A DNA stretch of 64,000 nucleotides from Orbilia blumenaviensis (GCA_036872755.1 JAVHNS010000014.1:682001-746000), one strand, 5' to 3'; positions 1 through 14,026 are shown, counted from the stretch's first letter. The notes: generated by a model from the letters alone, not told the origin. A program made the numbers and translations.

Positions 1-311
1 ATCGGTTCGTATAAACCAACGATAGCAGGTATAAATGTGCTCTTGATGAAGAGGTCGTAAACTTTGGGATCCGATTCGCAATATTCGACCTGGACTTCCT
101 GCGGGTCGTTGTTGACGTCGTCGAAAGCGAGCTCTTTGAAGCCCCAGTAATTTCGTATTCGTGTGTACCGTAGAGGGAAATACAGGATATCCGTTTTCTC
201 CACCGGTTCCAATGGTTTTGCGGTCTCAGAGCTTGCTGTATCGGTCGCAGCCATCTCGGCAGCTGATACATTGGCAGCAGCCCGGTCTTCTGGTCGAGTG
301 TCGTTGTCCAT
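1..311 (-). CDS. Unidentified protein, N-terminal part (cut by window edge)
   Basis: An open frame runs on the minus strand from an ATG at 309-311 to the window edge without a stop (103 codons). The first ~45 residues are rich in Ala, Thr and Glu and look disordered. They are followed by a folded-looking stretch with YTRIRNYWGFKELAFDD and, near the edge, a hydrophobic run VYDLFIKSTFIPAIVGLY. Third-position usage is balanced and the frame is clean, so I take it as the first exon of a real gene. I do not recognise the family. The rest lies outside the window. Confidence 0.6.
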   Translation of the reverse strand, partial: MDNDTRPEDRAAANVSAAEMAATDTASSETAKPLEPVEKTDILYFPLRYTRIRNYWGFKELAFDDVNNDPQEVQVEYCESDPKVYDLFIKSTFIPAIVGLYEP

Positions 312-893
312 ATCGTCGAGTAGATGACAAGTTCTTCAGCAGCCTAGGCCAGCGTGTTTAGCGATGCTCAGAAATATAGATCGGCGCCCTGAACCCCCAA
401 ACTTGAATATCTGCTCGCCCAGTAGCGCTGCTTCTGATCAGATCAGATCTCACAGGTGCCGGAAACAACGCAAAGTCGAAACTCTGTTCCATGAACCTAA
501 GAAAATTAAAGGCTATGTAGACAACACAGAAAATACCACAAAGTAGCTGTATGCAGAATGCAACAGGCCCTACAGTTGCACGATCATGATATCATGGTAT
601 CACCGGGTTTCCAGTGCATCAAAACCGTAACTGTACGGCCTTCTCGAAAGTAATTTTTATGTAACGTCTAAGTCCAAATTGGAATATTCATTTCCTTGTG
701 TATACATATAGCTGTAAGCTCATGAATTGATAAATCCGTTCTCAGACACATATTGTACCCATTGCAAATCAATACCAGCCAGTTCTAACATTTTAAGACT
801 AAACTCAACTATGTGGCCTAATTTTGCCGTGCCATGAAATAGAAACTCTGTTCTTTGATTGAAGGAATCAATAGAGGTGGTGGATTTGAACTA
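312..893. other. Intergenic, nothing recognised
   Basis: This stretch separates the left-edge gene from the 3' end of the next minus-strand gene. It contains only short ORFs in unremarkable sequence (for example 364-546). No RNA gene or repeat was seen. Confidence 0.5.
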
Positions 894-1580
894 TTAGCCT
901 CCGGCAACAGTAACCCTAAGGTGGCCATTGCCCCCAGCGTAATTAAAGCCTCCAACCTTATCGAAGAGTCTACACCTTCTGTTAACAGTATTACCACCAT
1001 GAGCAACGTCGCGGCTGGAAAGGAACTACTGGTTAGCTTTATCGCCTTCAATATGGGACATCCGCAGAAAGACGCCTAAGTAAGGGTGAAATGGGGCTGT
1101 AGGGCTGGAGGCAGGGTTACCAGTATGAGGAAGCACTAGATGCGTTTTCTGCTTGCCCGATCCAACTACACCCGCCCATACGACAGAACTGGGTCGGTCG
1201 TCTAGTAGCTCTACAATTTCTCGTATTGAGGCGTAGGAGATAATTAAAGCAGGCCGTGGAATCTTTGAGAGTGCAGACATTTGTGAACCTGCACGTGTAA
1301 CGCTTATGCAAGACGTTATCGCGTTTTGAGATACCTGTGAGCAGATATGACTTAGTATTACTTCATCAGAGGGCAAGGAAGTAACTGTGAAGATACCATT
1401 GGGAATTGGCTTTGTTAGATCTTCGTTCGTCAGCCCAAGCTCTTGGGGAGATGGAAGGCCTTCGCCAGGCACGAGGGCATTAACGTAGTCAACCTCAGGT
1501 TCAGCCATCGGTGAAGGCATAGCGTTGATAACTCCAAAGAGAGTGAGAGCATAGACAAGGGCTACTTTGATGGCAACCAT
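894..1580 (-). CDS. Small secreted Cys-rich protein with Kex2 sites (3 exons)
   Basis: My model has exons 1397-1580, 1121-1334 and 894-1014, giving 172 aa. Intron 1 (62 nt) has donor GTATCT, branch TACTAAG and acceptor CACAG. Intron 2 (106 nt) has branch GCTAAC and acceptor TTCCAG. Both keep frame and switch the reading into the Cys-rich frame. Residues 1-20 form a signal peptide ending VINA. Two dibasic sites follow (K65-R66 and K72-R73), so a propeptide is probably removed by a Kex2-type protease. The mature ~99 residues hold eight Cys (76, 82, 90, 102, 112, 117, 133, 147), enough for four disulfides, and a Gly-rich tail. A TATA box lies ~200 nt upstream. Reading straight through without splicing gives 184 codons that lose most cysteines, so the spliced form is preferred. 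Family not identified; an effector or antimicrobial role is only inference. Confidence 0.72.
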
Positions 1581-1776
1581 TTTAGTCTTGGTTTTTGGTT
1601 AATTGATATGTGTAATTGTGTTCGAAGATATTAAAATGTTGGAAGAGACTCAGAATCTAGGGAATTAAGAAAGATGAATGCGTGTTATAATGTTAAATAG
1701 TTATGCTTAGGGGTATTTTGATATGATACTGCTAACATGATGGAGCATTTTCAGCTTCTCAGATGAGGTACCGGCG

Positions 1777-1784
1777 TATTTATA
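1777..1784 (-). promoter_or_regulatory. Probable TATA box of the secreted gene at 894-1580
   Basis: TATAAATA reads on the minus strand about 200 nt upstream of the ATG at 1580. The position suits a highly expressed secreted-protein gene. No other core element was assigned. Confidence 0.4.
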
Positions 1785-3856
1785 TCTTTTTATGGCCTGC
1801 TGTCCGATCCTCTAGGCACTATGCACCTGTAGGCATGAGCACAAAAGTTCAAAACGAGTGAATGGGCTCTTCGGTATGTCCGTTCAATTGCCGCTGGTAT
1901 AACTACTTGATTAGAAGAATTATTTTGTCTCAACTTGGGGACTTCTGGGCAACACCTCGCCAAATTATGAGGTGGTAGATGCCTAGGCGGTAATATGGTA
2001 CGGATCACCGCAATGACAGCTCCGTATATGTGAGCACCAACCAACCCATAGTGCCCAGGTTTGCGGGAATGTTGGTAAGGCCTTGGCCTCCGACGCGAGT
2101 AAGCACCAAGCCAGGGCGGTGATGATCGACTTGTGTGAAATCTTGGCGCTTATTTTTTCCGACGGCCAAGTACCGCACAATGCCCCATTCCGCACGCCAA
2201 GCGCTTAGATAGCTAATTATGTTTCCAGAAAGTGCAGAAGCCGAAGAGTCAAATGTAAATAACAGATTAAACGAGAGGGCGCTGCGGTAAGCGATGAGCA
2301 GTAGACGGCGGATGTGTCTAAGATCTAGACCCTTAGCTTCCGAATTCCTCTAACCTTTAATATGTGCTGGCGGCATTCCTTTATAAATTTAGCTTACGCT
2401 TACTGAAAACGGCCAATAAGCCGGATCCTAAGTACTTCGGGAGCCAGCCAGGCAGACTATCATCCTCCTACCATATCTCTTCTGCCAACCGTTGTGTTTT
2501 ATGTATCTATCTATCTTCTTCCCAAAGGAATACCTCGGTTGTGTAATACCTCGAGGCCACCCGATTCGTTGAATCTCTAGAGCTCTTGAGTAGTAACACG
2601 TCAAATGCGGGGTTAGGTCATACCATGAGTCTCGTAATATGCACCGGCGTGGTTATTAATCGACACGGCTGCTTGCAATACCTTATTAGCAACCAGCCTC
2701 GTAACCAATTTGCAAGCGGGCTTGATATAATCACTAATATGCTGTCATTGTTAGTTCATTCGGTAGATATGATTGCGCTAAGCCCAGACGGTATTGATTG
2801 GACGGCAGAACTGCGGTGCACATGCTGCCTTATGAATATCTGGCCAGATTTGATAATTTAGGCCGCCCTCAATCCATATCTAGTATCATAGGGGCATCAC
2901 TCCAGAAGTTCATCAGAAGCGTAGAAGCAGCTAGTACGAGTGGCAGCTTTAAATTTATCTATCTCCTGGATGATTATGTGCTCCCGACTTCCGTAGAACA
3001 GTCAGACTAAACGCAAAGTTTTTTTATTGACTTTTTTTTAATTAACTTTGAAGCCTCATTTTGATGTTAGCCCGCGGGGCAGTTTCAAATCCAGACTATT
3101 GGGTAGGAAGGAACCCGGAGTGATCTGGCAAAGTCTATGAGGTAAAAGGGCTACGGCAGACTGTAGGTCTTCGGGTGGTTGGCTGTATGGCTACTCTTTG
3201 ATAGCAGCGGATTGCCACTGCACCGTAGTAGCGATAGACGTACCAAGACCATGGCTACGAGGCGACCAAGACCGTTCACGCTCAAGCTAGGTCCGCAAAA
3301 CTTGTGTTGTACGTGTTGCATAAAATAGCCGCTTCCGCCGCTATGAGGTGTGGCTTGACCCCTCTGCATGAATGTGTCGGGCTGCGGCACACCACTAGTG
3401 TTCCAGACACCCACAAAACTTTTGAACTTCTGCACTGCTGTTTCATGTCGAGTGCTTTTCGAGAACACTCCACACCCCTTATTAAGTATGTGGCTGTCAT
3501 TTTGGGGACTGGAAGGGTAACGCTGGCGAGTCGAAACTTAACGGCGTGTTTCTGAGTGCCGCACTTTTTCTGCTGGCGTGCCGAGCTCGCGAAACAGCCA
3601 AGTAGTGCCGCTGGAGAAGTTCCGACCAAACGTGGAACAGAATTCGCCTTCTAGAAAGGTGGTAGCGGCAAGCGGGAACTCGGGTTAGGGTCCGTATGCT
3701 TTAGTCTCAAGGGGTTTTAACTTCTTGATGCGGTTATCTCAGGCACATATTGTCACCTATGAACTGTTTGAGGGCGATGCGGCGCTTAGAAACCTCGAGC
3801 TTTGGACCTTGGACCAAAAACTCGACGATGATGGGATAAAGGAGACAAAATAAATC
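1785..3856. other. Intergenic, possible weak coding relic at 2798-3010
   Basis: About 2 kb without a supportable gene. A plus-strand frame at 2798-3010 reads protein-like near its end (SGSFKFIYLLDDYVLP) but has no ATG context, no partner exon and no family I know. At 3150-3630 both strands are open over the same bases, which is no evidence for either. A short T-rich patch lies near 3017-3040. Confidence 0.35.
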
Positions 3857-3864
3857 TATAAAAG
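3857..3864 (+). promoter_or_regulatory. Probable TATA box of the secreted gene at 4120
   Basis: TATAAAAG sits ~256 nt upstream of the ATG at 4120. A pyrimidine/A-rich leader typical of strongly expressed fungal genes follows. Confidence 0.45.
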
Positions 3865-4119
3865 TCTGTCTTTTCACATCTTATTGTAATTTTTTTTTTA
3901 TTATCATCATTATCATATCAATCTAAGCAACACTTTCAACTAAAAACCCCTTCACTCTTTCAATCAACCTTTATAGCTGTCAAGTTTGATACTTGCTATC
4001 TTCATTCACTCGATCCATTCGACATAGCGACTAGTTTAAAAGCAACCTATATATTTATAATCTGAAACCCCAACACTATCTCTCTAATCCTAAACATTCA
4101 ACCAAAAAACACATTCAAA

Positions 4120-4645
4120 ATGCAGCTCTTCAGCACCCTCGTTCTTGCCGCTCCTCTCCTTTTGTCTGTCGCCATGGCCAACCCAAATGTATATGATTCG
4201 TACGATACCAGAACCAATGACTACGCCCCTTCAAACAGCTACAATCCCTATGACAACAAGGGCTACGACAATAAGGCCTCTGATAGCGGCTATAATGCCA
4301 AAAATACTCCTACCACCTACGGTGCTAAGGACCACTCAGATAGCTACAATGCTCCCACTGCAAAAGCTGATACTCGCAGTACGTTCCGCCTCCACCCTCA
4401 TGCTTTCTTATTATAAGTTTTAATGCTAACCTTCTTGTTTAATAGAACATTGCATCCAGGAGTGGTTCGGCACGGCTCCATTGTGCAGGGGCCAATGTCC
4501 GGAGGGATGGAAAACAATCCGCACTGCCAAGCTGGCTGATAAGTGCGAGGAATCCACCACCGCAAAAATAGTTGAGTCGTGCGAGATGATCTCCAAGAAT
4601 CTCTGCGTTGGTGGAGTTAAGGCATTGTGCGAGAGGTGTTATTAG
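4120..4645 (+). CDS. Small secreted protein with Tyr/Asn/Asp-rich region and C-terminal Cys8 domain (2 exons)
   Basis: Exons 4120-4378 and 4446-4645 encode 152 aa. The 67 nt intron has donor GTACGT, branch TGCTAAC and acceptor AATAG; without splicing the frame runs into a stop at 4416. Residues 1-20 form a signal peptide (ending VAMA). Residues 22-86 are low complexity, rich in Y, N, D and S, with repeated SYN/GYD units. The second exon supplies eight Cys (89, 100, 104, 120, 132, 140, 148, 151) and the motif EWFGTAPLCRGQCPEGW. This W-x-GTAP-x-C-x-G-x-CP-x-G pattern, with a late G-x-KALC, is one I associate with a widespread family of small secreted fungal and bacterial proteins of unknown function. 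A secreted, disulfide-stabilised protein is well supported; its role is not. Confidence 0.8.
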
Positions 4646-6300
4646 AGATTGAAACAGTTATATTTCTTGGACAGCGAGGAAACGGTTAAAAGGGCTAGCC
4701 CCTTGCAGAACAGCATAGGATGCTGATTGTAATAATTTCTCCACGGACATATATATAGATCAAGTTTTTTTTGTTAGCGCATATGCATTATACTTATAGA
4801 ATTTAGAAATTTTTGAGTATGAATAGGGTTTTTGTTTTATACTCAAAAGGGTTTTCTCGAACTTCCGTACGCTTTCCCTATTATAAAGTACCATCATGAC
4901 ATCAATATTTGTACTTCTGGTGTAGCTACGAGATCTATAGAGAATAAACTAGGGCCTGTGTAGCTGCATGTGTGCCCAGGATAATGAGAAACTTAATTGA
5001 GCTCAAATAATATAGTACAGCTCCGTGCTCAAACCATTGCTACTATCCTACCTAAGTGGCAAGGAGCAAAATCAGTATATAATACATTTTTAACCCCTGA
5101 CGCGTTCCTTATAGCTGGAGGGCTAAAGCTGACTTATGGAATGGTTCCGACTTTACAGGTTCTGCATCGAATCCGGTGATGAGATGCTGGAAAGGAATAT
5201 CCGGAATATTATCTAAATGGCCCGGTGTGGTATTATCAGCGTTGTGTTTGATTGTTCGCAAATTACTTAATTAGGCGAGTCTGGTCTCGTTGGCGAGTCC
5301 AAGTTACACAAGGAGTAAGGTTCGACTCAGGGATTACAAAACAGGATACCTTGACAATCTAATCAAGGCTGCTCCAACTCGTCGGTACGGGCCGCGGGAA
5401 GCTGCGCTTCGACAGCTGTAGCGACCTGATATATCAATGTTCTACGCCGAATACTATGTTGATAAGGTAAGGCCTATAACCAACGCAACCTCGAAAAACC
5501 AATAGTTGCGGTTCAAATCCTACCTGTCGGTTTCTGCCTGTGACCTTCCAGGCAGCTGTACAGTTTACCCCTCTTAGTTGGCTACTGATCATTACTGAAG
5601 CAATATCTGACACAATTGTACAAGTCAACGTATTATGCAACGGTACGATCTGCGTATTAATAGATATGATTCCGGCTTTAACGTAATATCATCAGCGTCT
5701 GGTAGCTCCCCACGGCAAATATACTATAATCAGTTGTTACGTTTAAATTTTGCCCGCCAAAATGATGTGTGTGCACGTGGCATATCGCAACGAACGTTTC
5801 AGCAGTTCGGCTATCAACATGATTGGCGTATACATGCTGCAGCTGGTGTGTACGATGCAGGATACAACGCAACCTGCAGGCGGTCGCGAGCCGAGAGCCA
5901 TATGCGAATGCGGCCGGGTCAGTCAGTGATTAATACCAGCGGTGAAGAAATCTCGAGGACCTTTTGTGGATAAAGTGCCCCGAGGATTTGATTTAAATTA
6001 CTAGGCACCCGCAAGTTGAGAATAGGTCCCTGGGTTTTGTTTTGTCCATATACATACACGTACCTACCTGTCCTACCGTTTAAACCAGATATATACGCCG
6101 CCGAGTACTACAAATCCAACATCATCAACTTCTAGCTTCTGCACTTTCCAGAGACACATATTTACCTTATAGAGTGCTTTGCTCCATGGACCGCCCCGAA
6201 TTGATTGGATAGCAAGTGAGGGCTTAAGTAGGAACATTCCGCAGTCGGATAAAACTTTTTGATTCTACGATCGATTGTTCCTGGAACCCCTTCCCACAAT
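4646..6300. other. Intergenic, no supportable gene
   Basis: Several short overlapping ORFs occur on both strands around 5434-5973, but none has a signal peptide, known motif or consistent splice partner. A tRNA T-loop-like string at ~5510 has no matching arms. The last ~150 nt are the leader of the NLR-like gene. Confidence 0.4.
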
Positions 6301-9300
6301 ATGGAGGAAGATATCAAGCTCTCCCACAAGCAGTATACTGTCGGATGGCTCTGTGCCCTACCACAAAACGAATTAGTAGCTGCAAGATCAATGTTGGATG
6401 TACGCCATAAGAAATGCGACCTACCTTCTGATGATGATAGCTCCTACACTTACGGATCTATTAACGGTCATAATGTTGTAATTGCATGTTTACCATCTGG
6501 CATGCCATGGATCAATTCTACTGCGAAACTTACGCAGCCCCTATCTCGGAGTTTTCCAAACATTCGAATGATATTATTGGTCGGGATTGGAAGTGGTATA
6601 CCTCGGAATCCGGCCCCAGAAAGTGCTGACGACGATATCCACTTGGGTGACGTTGTGGTTGGTTGGAACAAACGGGCAGGAATACCCTCCATAGTTCAAT
6701 ACGACTTCCAAGGAGGCAATATCGGGGAAGATAATTACGAGCTACTCGGTACCCATGACAAGCCTGACCGGCGACTTTTGAACGCACTCACCACACTGGA
6801 ACATAATCACCAAAAGGGCGAGACAAATTTCAGCGAACACCTCAAAAGAAGCCGGTTTCCACACCCAGGTCTAGAAAACGACAAACTATACGAGTCAATA
6901 GATAGTCATTGCGGCAGCGGCATGACGTGCGCCTCTCGCGACTCCTTTCGTCTCGTGCGCCGACCTGAAAGAAGTACCAAGGACCTAGTTTTTCACTATG
7001 GGACAATTCTATCGGGGAAACCTTTAATAAACAAAGCAGACACAAGGGACAGATTAGCCGCGAAGTTCTACAGTGCTCATTGTGTTGAGGCAGCCGCAGC
7101 TGGTGTGACGGATGGGAAACGTTGTCTGATTATACGAGGGATCTGTGACTATGCAGATTCGCATGAAAGCAAGGCTTGGCGGTTCTACGCTGCTACGACA
7201 GCTGCTGCTTTTGCAAGGGAACTTCTTTATACGATCGGGCCTCTATCTGTTGGTGCAAATGATATTCGTAGTACGTATCAACGTTCCCTAACCGCCCGCT
7301 GGCAACTGACTCGTAAAATTTGCATCATTGAAGTCTCTTAGAGGGTTCGATGTATAAAGTTATATAAATTTACAAGTGGCATGGATGCTAAATTTGGGTT
7401 AACTAGGGCTGGACGAATACAATATACCACCTGATCTCCTCGACAAACGAAACACCAATTTTAGAGGAAGGGAAGAGATATTTACGAAAATTCACGGAGA
7501 ATTTTGGTCAAGTAATTCCCCAAAAGGTCCCTTGCTTCAAAGCAGAGGTCGTCGGGTAGTTTCCCTAAGTGGTCTGGGTGGGAGTGGAAAAACACATATC
7601 GCCCTTGAGTATGCCTATAAGTATGCGAAAGAATACTCCGCAATCTTTTGGCTAAATGCCACGAGCAAAGTCGAACTGGAGAAGTGTGTTAGAAAGGCGG
7701 TGCAGTCCATTATCAGTATAAACACTCGGAACAGCGAGAATGAGACCAGGGATGATTCTAACAAAACTTATCTTCGCATTGCCCATTCTTTCGGCCTTGA
7801 TGGCCAAGGTATCACGTCTGATGATACTCTTCTGAAGGCAGTAGACAGGTTTTCACCGATCAAATGCCTTAGTAAATGGCTCTGGAGAGAGTCTAACGAC
7901 AGGTGGCTGCTGATCCTGGACGGTTACAACGATACAGGAGCTCGAGAGGATGACCTGAATAGCCTACTGCCTCTTAAAGATGCCGGACATATCTTTATCA
8001 CAAGCAGGATACCAACTTGTTATAAGTCCTGCACAAATATTGATATTTCTACAGGTTTGGAACAGCGGGAAGCAGTGGAGCTTCTTCTTAAGATTTCGGG
8101 GGAAAAGATTTCATCGGACGGTCAGCCTCCTTGCATATATACCTCTACGAGGCATGAATATGCCTACTGACATGCAAGTCTAGAATACCAAAGCGCACTC
8201 ATAATCGTCGAATTTGTGGGTAGGCTCCCGCTCGGTATCGAATTGATTGGAGCTTATTTACGGAAATACTCCATGTCGTTGGCTTCATACGCGGGGCTTC
8301 TGAAAGAAAGCTTCGAGAAGCCCCTTGAAAAGCTTCGTTGTGTTTGGGAAATCTCATTTCAGAAGTTAACCCGAGAGTCCAAGCATATGCTTCAGTTACT
8401 TTCTCTAATAGGGAATGAAGATATTCCTTACAAAATACTTGAAGCCAGTCGGGAGACCGTGGATTGGATGAGAAGTGAGTTACTGAGCAACCTGAGTACC
8501 CTATGAGCCCGGCGATCTGACATTAGCGTGCAATTATAGCATCCAGGAATGCCTTGAATAAAGCTATCGGGGAACTACTTTCCTTATCCCTGATCGGGGA
8601 AAGACAAGATAACAGTTACTATTTACACCCCATGGTCTACGAATGGGTTCGAGGATCCGGTGACGATGCAGTTATCGAAAACTCTTCCCTTATTGTCGAT
8701 ATCGTAACTTCTACCTTCGACTTTAGCGATGAAACAAAAATATTCCAGTCAGCCTATCAATATCGTATACTCCCCCATATCGAATTCTGTGCGGAAATAT
8801 TTTTCAAGTACTTGGCTCCGGAAAGCAGTACACCAAGCGACAAGAGCAAAAGGATCGGTTTCAATCTCGCCCGTGTATATACGAATTTGGGTAATATACC
8901 GAAGTCAACCGCTGTGTATACGCGAAGCCTTAAAGGCGCAGTAGAACAGCTCTCCTGCCTGGATTTAAAGATGATGGATGCCCTTGGAGTAAATCTGAAG
9001 CTAGGGGGTCAGTACGACGAGGCCTTGAGGTGTTGTACTCAAGCGTTAGACGGAATGAATTCTCATGGCTATGGTGGTGAGGATAGCCCGGAATCGCTCA
9101 TAATTAGCGCCCATATTGCTACAATATTTCAGTTGAAGGGACAATATTTAGAAGCGATAGCAAGATATAGAAGGGTTATGGAGCAACAAGAGGACAAGTT
9201 AGGATATCTCAACCCCCAAACGGTCGAAACAAGGTATCAGCTTGCCAGTGCACTGATCGATTCTGAAGAGTATTCGGAAGCGCTGGAACTTTTGGAACAA

Positions 9301-10506
9301 ATACAAGAAGAGAAGGAGAAAAAACTCGGCAAGGACCACATATCGGTCCTCGACATAATTAACAATATCGCTACGATTCTCGAAAAGCAGAGCCCGTATT
9401 ACGATGCCTTAAAATACTATAAGCTGGCTTATGAAAACCAACGGAACGCGTTAGGTGAGAGCCACTTCTCTACCATTAGAAGTAAATGCGGTATTGCTCG
9501 CGTTTACGGGAGGCTTGAACAATATGACGAATGCATAACGCAGTGGAGAGCAGTATTAAAGCAACTGGAGGATATATTTGGGGTAGGAGAGGATCAACCT
9601 TGGATTCTGCACACACTTGTCAGCATCGCAGATGATTTAATGCGCTTAAAAAAGTATTGCGAGGCGGAGGAGAAGTACCTTAAGGCATGGACTGGCTTTA
9701 GGAGGTTGTCCGGTAGGCTTGACGGTGAGCTCCTGGCCGCAAATGGGATAGCAAAAGCGCTGCGGAGCCAAGGCAAACATCAAGAAGCACTGAAGTGGTC
9801 TAAGGAAGCAGGACAGGCAGGACAGGAAGGACAGGAAGGACAGGAAGTACGGGAAGTACAGGAAGTACAGGAAGTCCAGGAAGTCCAGGAAGTCCAGGAA
9901 GAGTCGAATGAGGATAACGCTTCTTTTTTTGCCGCAAAGTTATGTACTGCTAACATATCTTCTCTTGATGGGAACCATAAAGCCGCACTGGGTTTATACG
10001 CACAGGTATTGAAGAAATATGAAAAAGGGAATGAAATTATAGATCACGCTGAGGCTTTAAAGATGGAGCTATCAATGGGCGAGATCTTAATTCAGCAAGG
10101 GAAATATCAGAGACCACTAGAATGCTCTAGTCAGGCGGAGAAAGCCTCAAAAGGGCTTTCGGAGTCGTTTGGCCCAAATCATTGTCATTCACCTGGGCTC
10201 GGGGCTGCTGAACCATGGAACGAAACTCACCAAGGGCTTGGCGACGAATCGCAACAGAAAAAGCAAGACGAAGAGAATTGCAGAGACACCGCGGTATGGC
10301 AGAGAGCGGGCAAGGGGAAAGAACGACCTGGGCAAGAAGAAAACAAACAACTAGAAGATAGGAACAGGTCGAAGGCAAATAATCAAGAGGAAGAGCAAGG
10401 TTATATAGACCAGCAAGAAAAACAGCGGGAGAAAGAAAAGGAGGTACACCGGCCAAAGAAATTTAAGAGGAAATGGAGTAAGTGGAACTGCTTCAAAGGA
10501 ATATAA
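6301..10506 (+). CDS. NLR-like STAND protein: nucleoside-phosphorylase-like domain, NB-ARC, TPR repeats (4 exons)
   Basis: Exons 6301-7270, 7407-8120, 8184-8474 and 8540-10506 keep frame through three introns (136, 63, 65 nt), giving 1313 aa. Residues ~8-310 form a PNP_UDP-type domain with MILLVGIGSGIP (90-101) and RGICDYADSH (279-288). NB-ARC follows: P-loop GLGGSGKT (379-386), Walker B LLILD (491-495), HIFITSR (518-524) and GLPL-like GRLPLG (574-579). From ~760 come kinesin-light-chain-type TPRs with LG-x-H-x-S signatures. Such tripartite fungal proteins are STAND switches proposed to act in non-self recognition or heterokaryon incompatibility. Oddities: residues 264-265 are Ala-Ala where the usual FEMEAAG has Met-Glu; a 10-unit tripeptide repeat lies at residues 1083-1112; and a Q/E/K-rich tail follows residue ~1200 where the next TPR appears out of frame. 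The start is the first ATG in frame before the domain. Domain calls are firm; function is inferred. Confidence 0.85.
9811..9900 (+). repeat. 9-nt coding tandem repeat (10 units) in the NLR-like gene
   Basis: Ten units of 9 nt encode GQA, GQE (x3), VRE and VQE (x5). Units differ mainly at the first codon (GGA, GTA, GTC). The array lies between TPR blocks and preserves the frame, so copy-number change would lengthen or shorten a Gln/Glu spacer by three residues per step. Confidence 0.9.
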
Positions 10507-11249
10507 GGGAGGTCTTACGCGTGGCGATGTGTGGAATAAGTGTAAATATGTAAATAGGGTCTATTTAAGAGGGCCGATAAAACGAGTGCTGATTACTCGG
10601 GCGTTATATTTGTGAAGTTAACTATCAAATTTATATTCACTGTCATCATTCTCTTTTGTCCTTAGTTTTTTATTGATAAGTAGAACACAAACTATTACTG
10701 TTACTATACTATATATCTGCAACATCTAACGCTGTCTCGAACTAGGTATTTTTGATTGCAACTTACTAGCAACGAACGCTAACTAGCTCCACAGATCCAG
10801 TGCCGTCGTTTTGACAAAATTGTCTAAATTCGAAGCAACCATGGTATTAAAACGGGGCTTCATAACCCTCTGGGCTAAAAAGACTATCTTTGTAATCGCA
10901 TCTGATTTCACGTTCACTATATGTCCTTTGGAATAGCAGTCAAAAGGATTTTTTGATTCGATGCGTCGGTTAATTACAATGAAAGTGTCCCCGAGTTAAA
11001 ACCTGCACATCACCACGCTTGAATACGTGCAACTGATTTAATATATTAAAATAGAAGAGAAAACACCCTGCGGTTTTTGTACATTTTAGAAAAGGAAAAA
11101 TAAAAGAGGGCCAAGAGAAGAGACTATATGATTGGTCCCGTCTTCTCTAGCCGTTTCTCTGTCCCCGACCTAATGAAGAACGGCTTCCCTTGTAGTGGCT
11201 TAAGGAAATTCCCGATGAACTCCTAGGACGACAATGCAAGCGCATTTCT
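10507..11249. other. Convergent intergenic region
   Basis: This region lies between the 3' ends of the NLR-like gene and the glucoamylase gene. It is AT-rich with no ORF of note; both 3' UTRs and terminators must lie here. No repeat or RNA gene recognised. Confidence 0.5.
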
Positions 11250-13898
<2,649 letters not shown>

Positions 13899-14026
13899 CT
13901 TGGTTGACGAGAATACTTAACGGAGAAGTGAAAAAACCGACTAGTGTAAGACTAAGACCCGAAGACAAAATGTAGCGGTGTGGTGAGTAGAGTATTTTTG
14001 TATCCGATGAACGAGATTCCGTAGCC

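Noticed and set aside
818..1051. Alternative minus-strand reading of the third exon region of the secreted gene, with a hydrophobic segment
   Set aside because: The phase-2 donor and acceptor of intron 2 lead into the Gly-rich frame ending at 894, which fits the Cys-rich protein.
5490..5535. tRNA-like T-loop string ggttcaaatcc
   Set aside because: No matching acceptor, D or anticodon arms upstream.
5434..5973. Overlapping ORFs on both strands
   Set aside because: Both strands are open and no motif or splice signal favours one.
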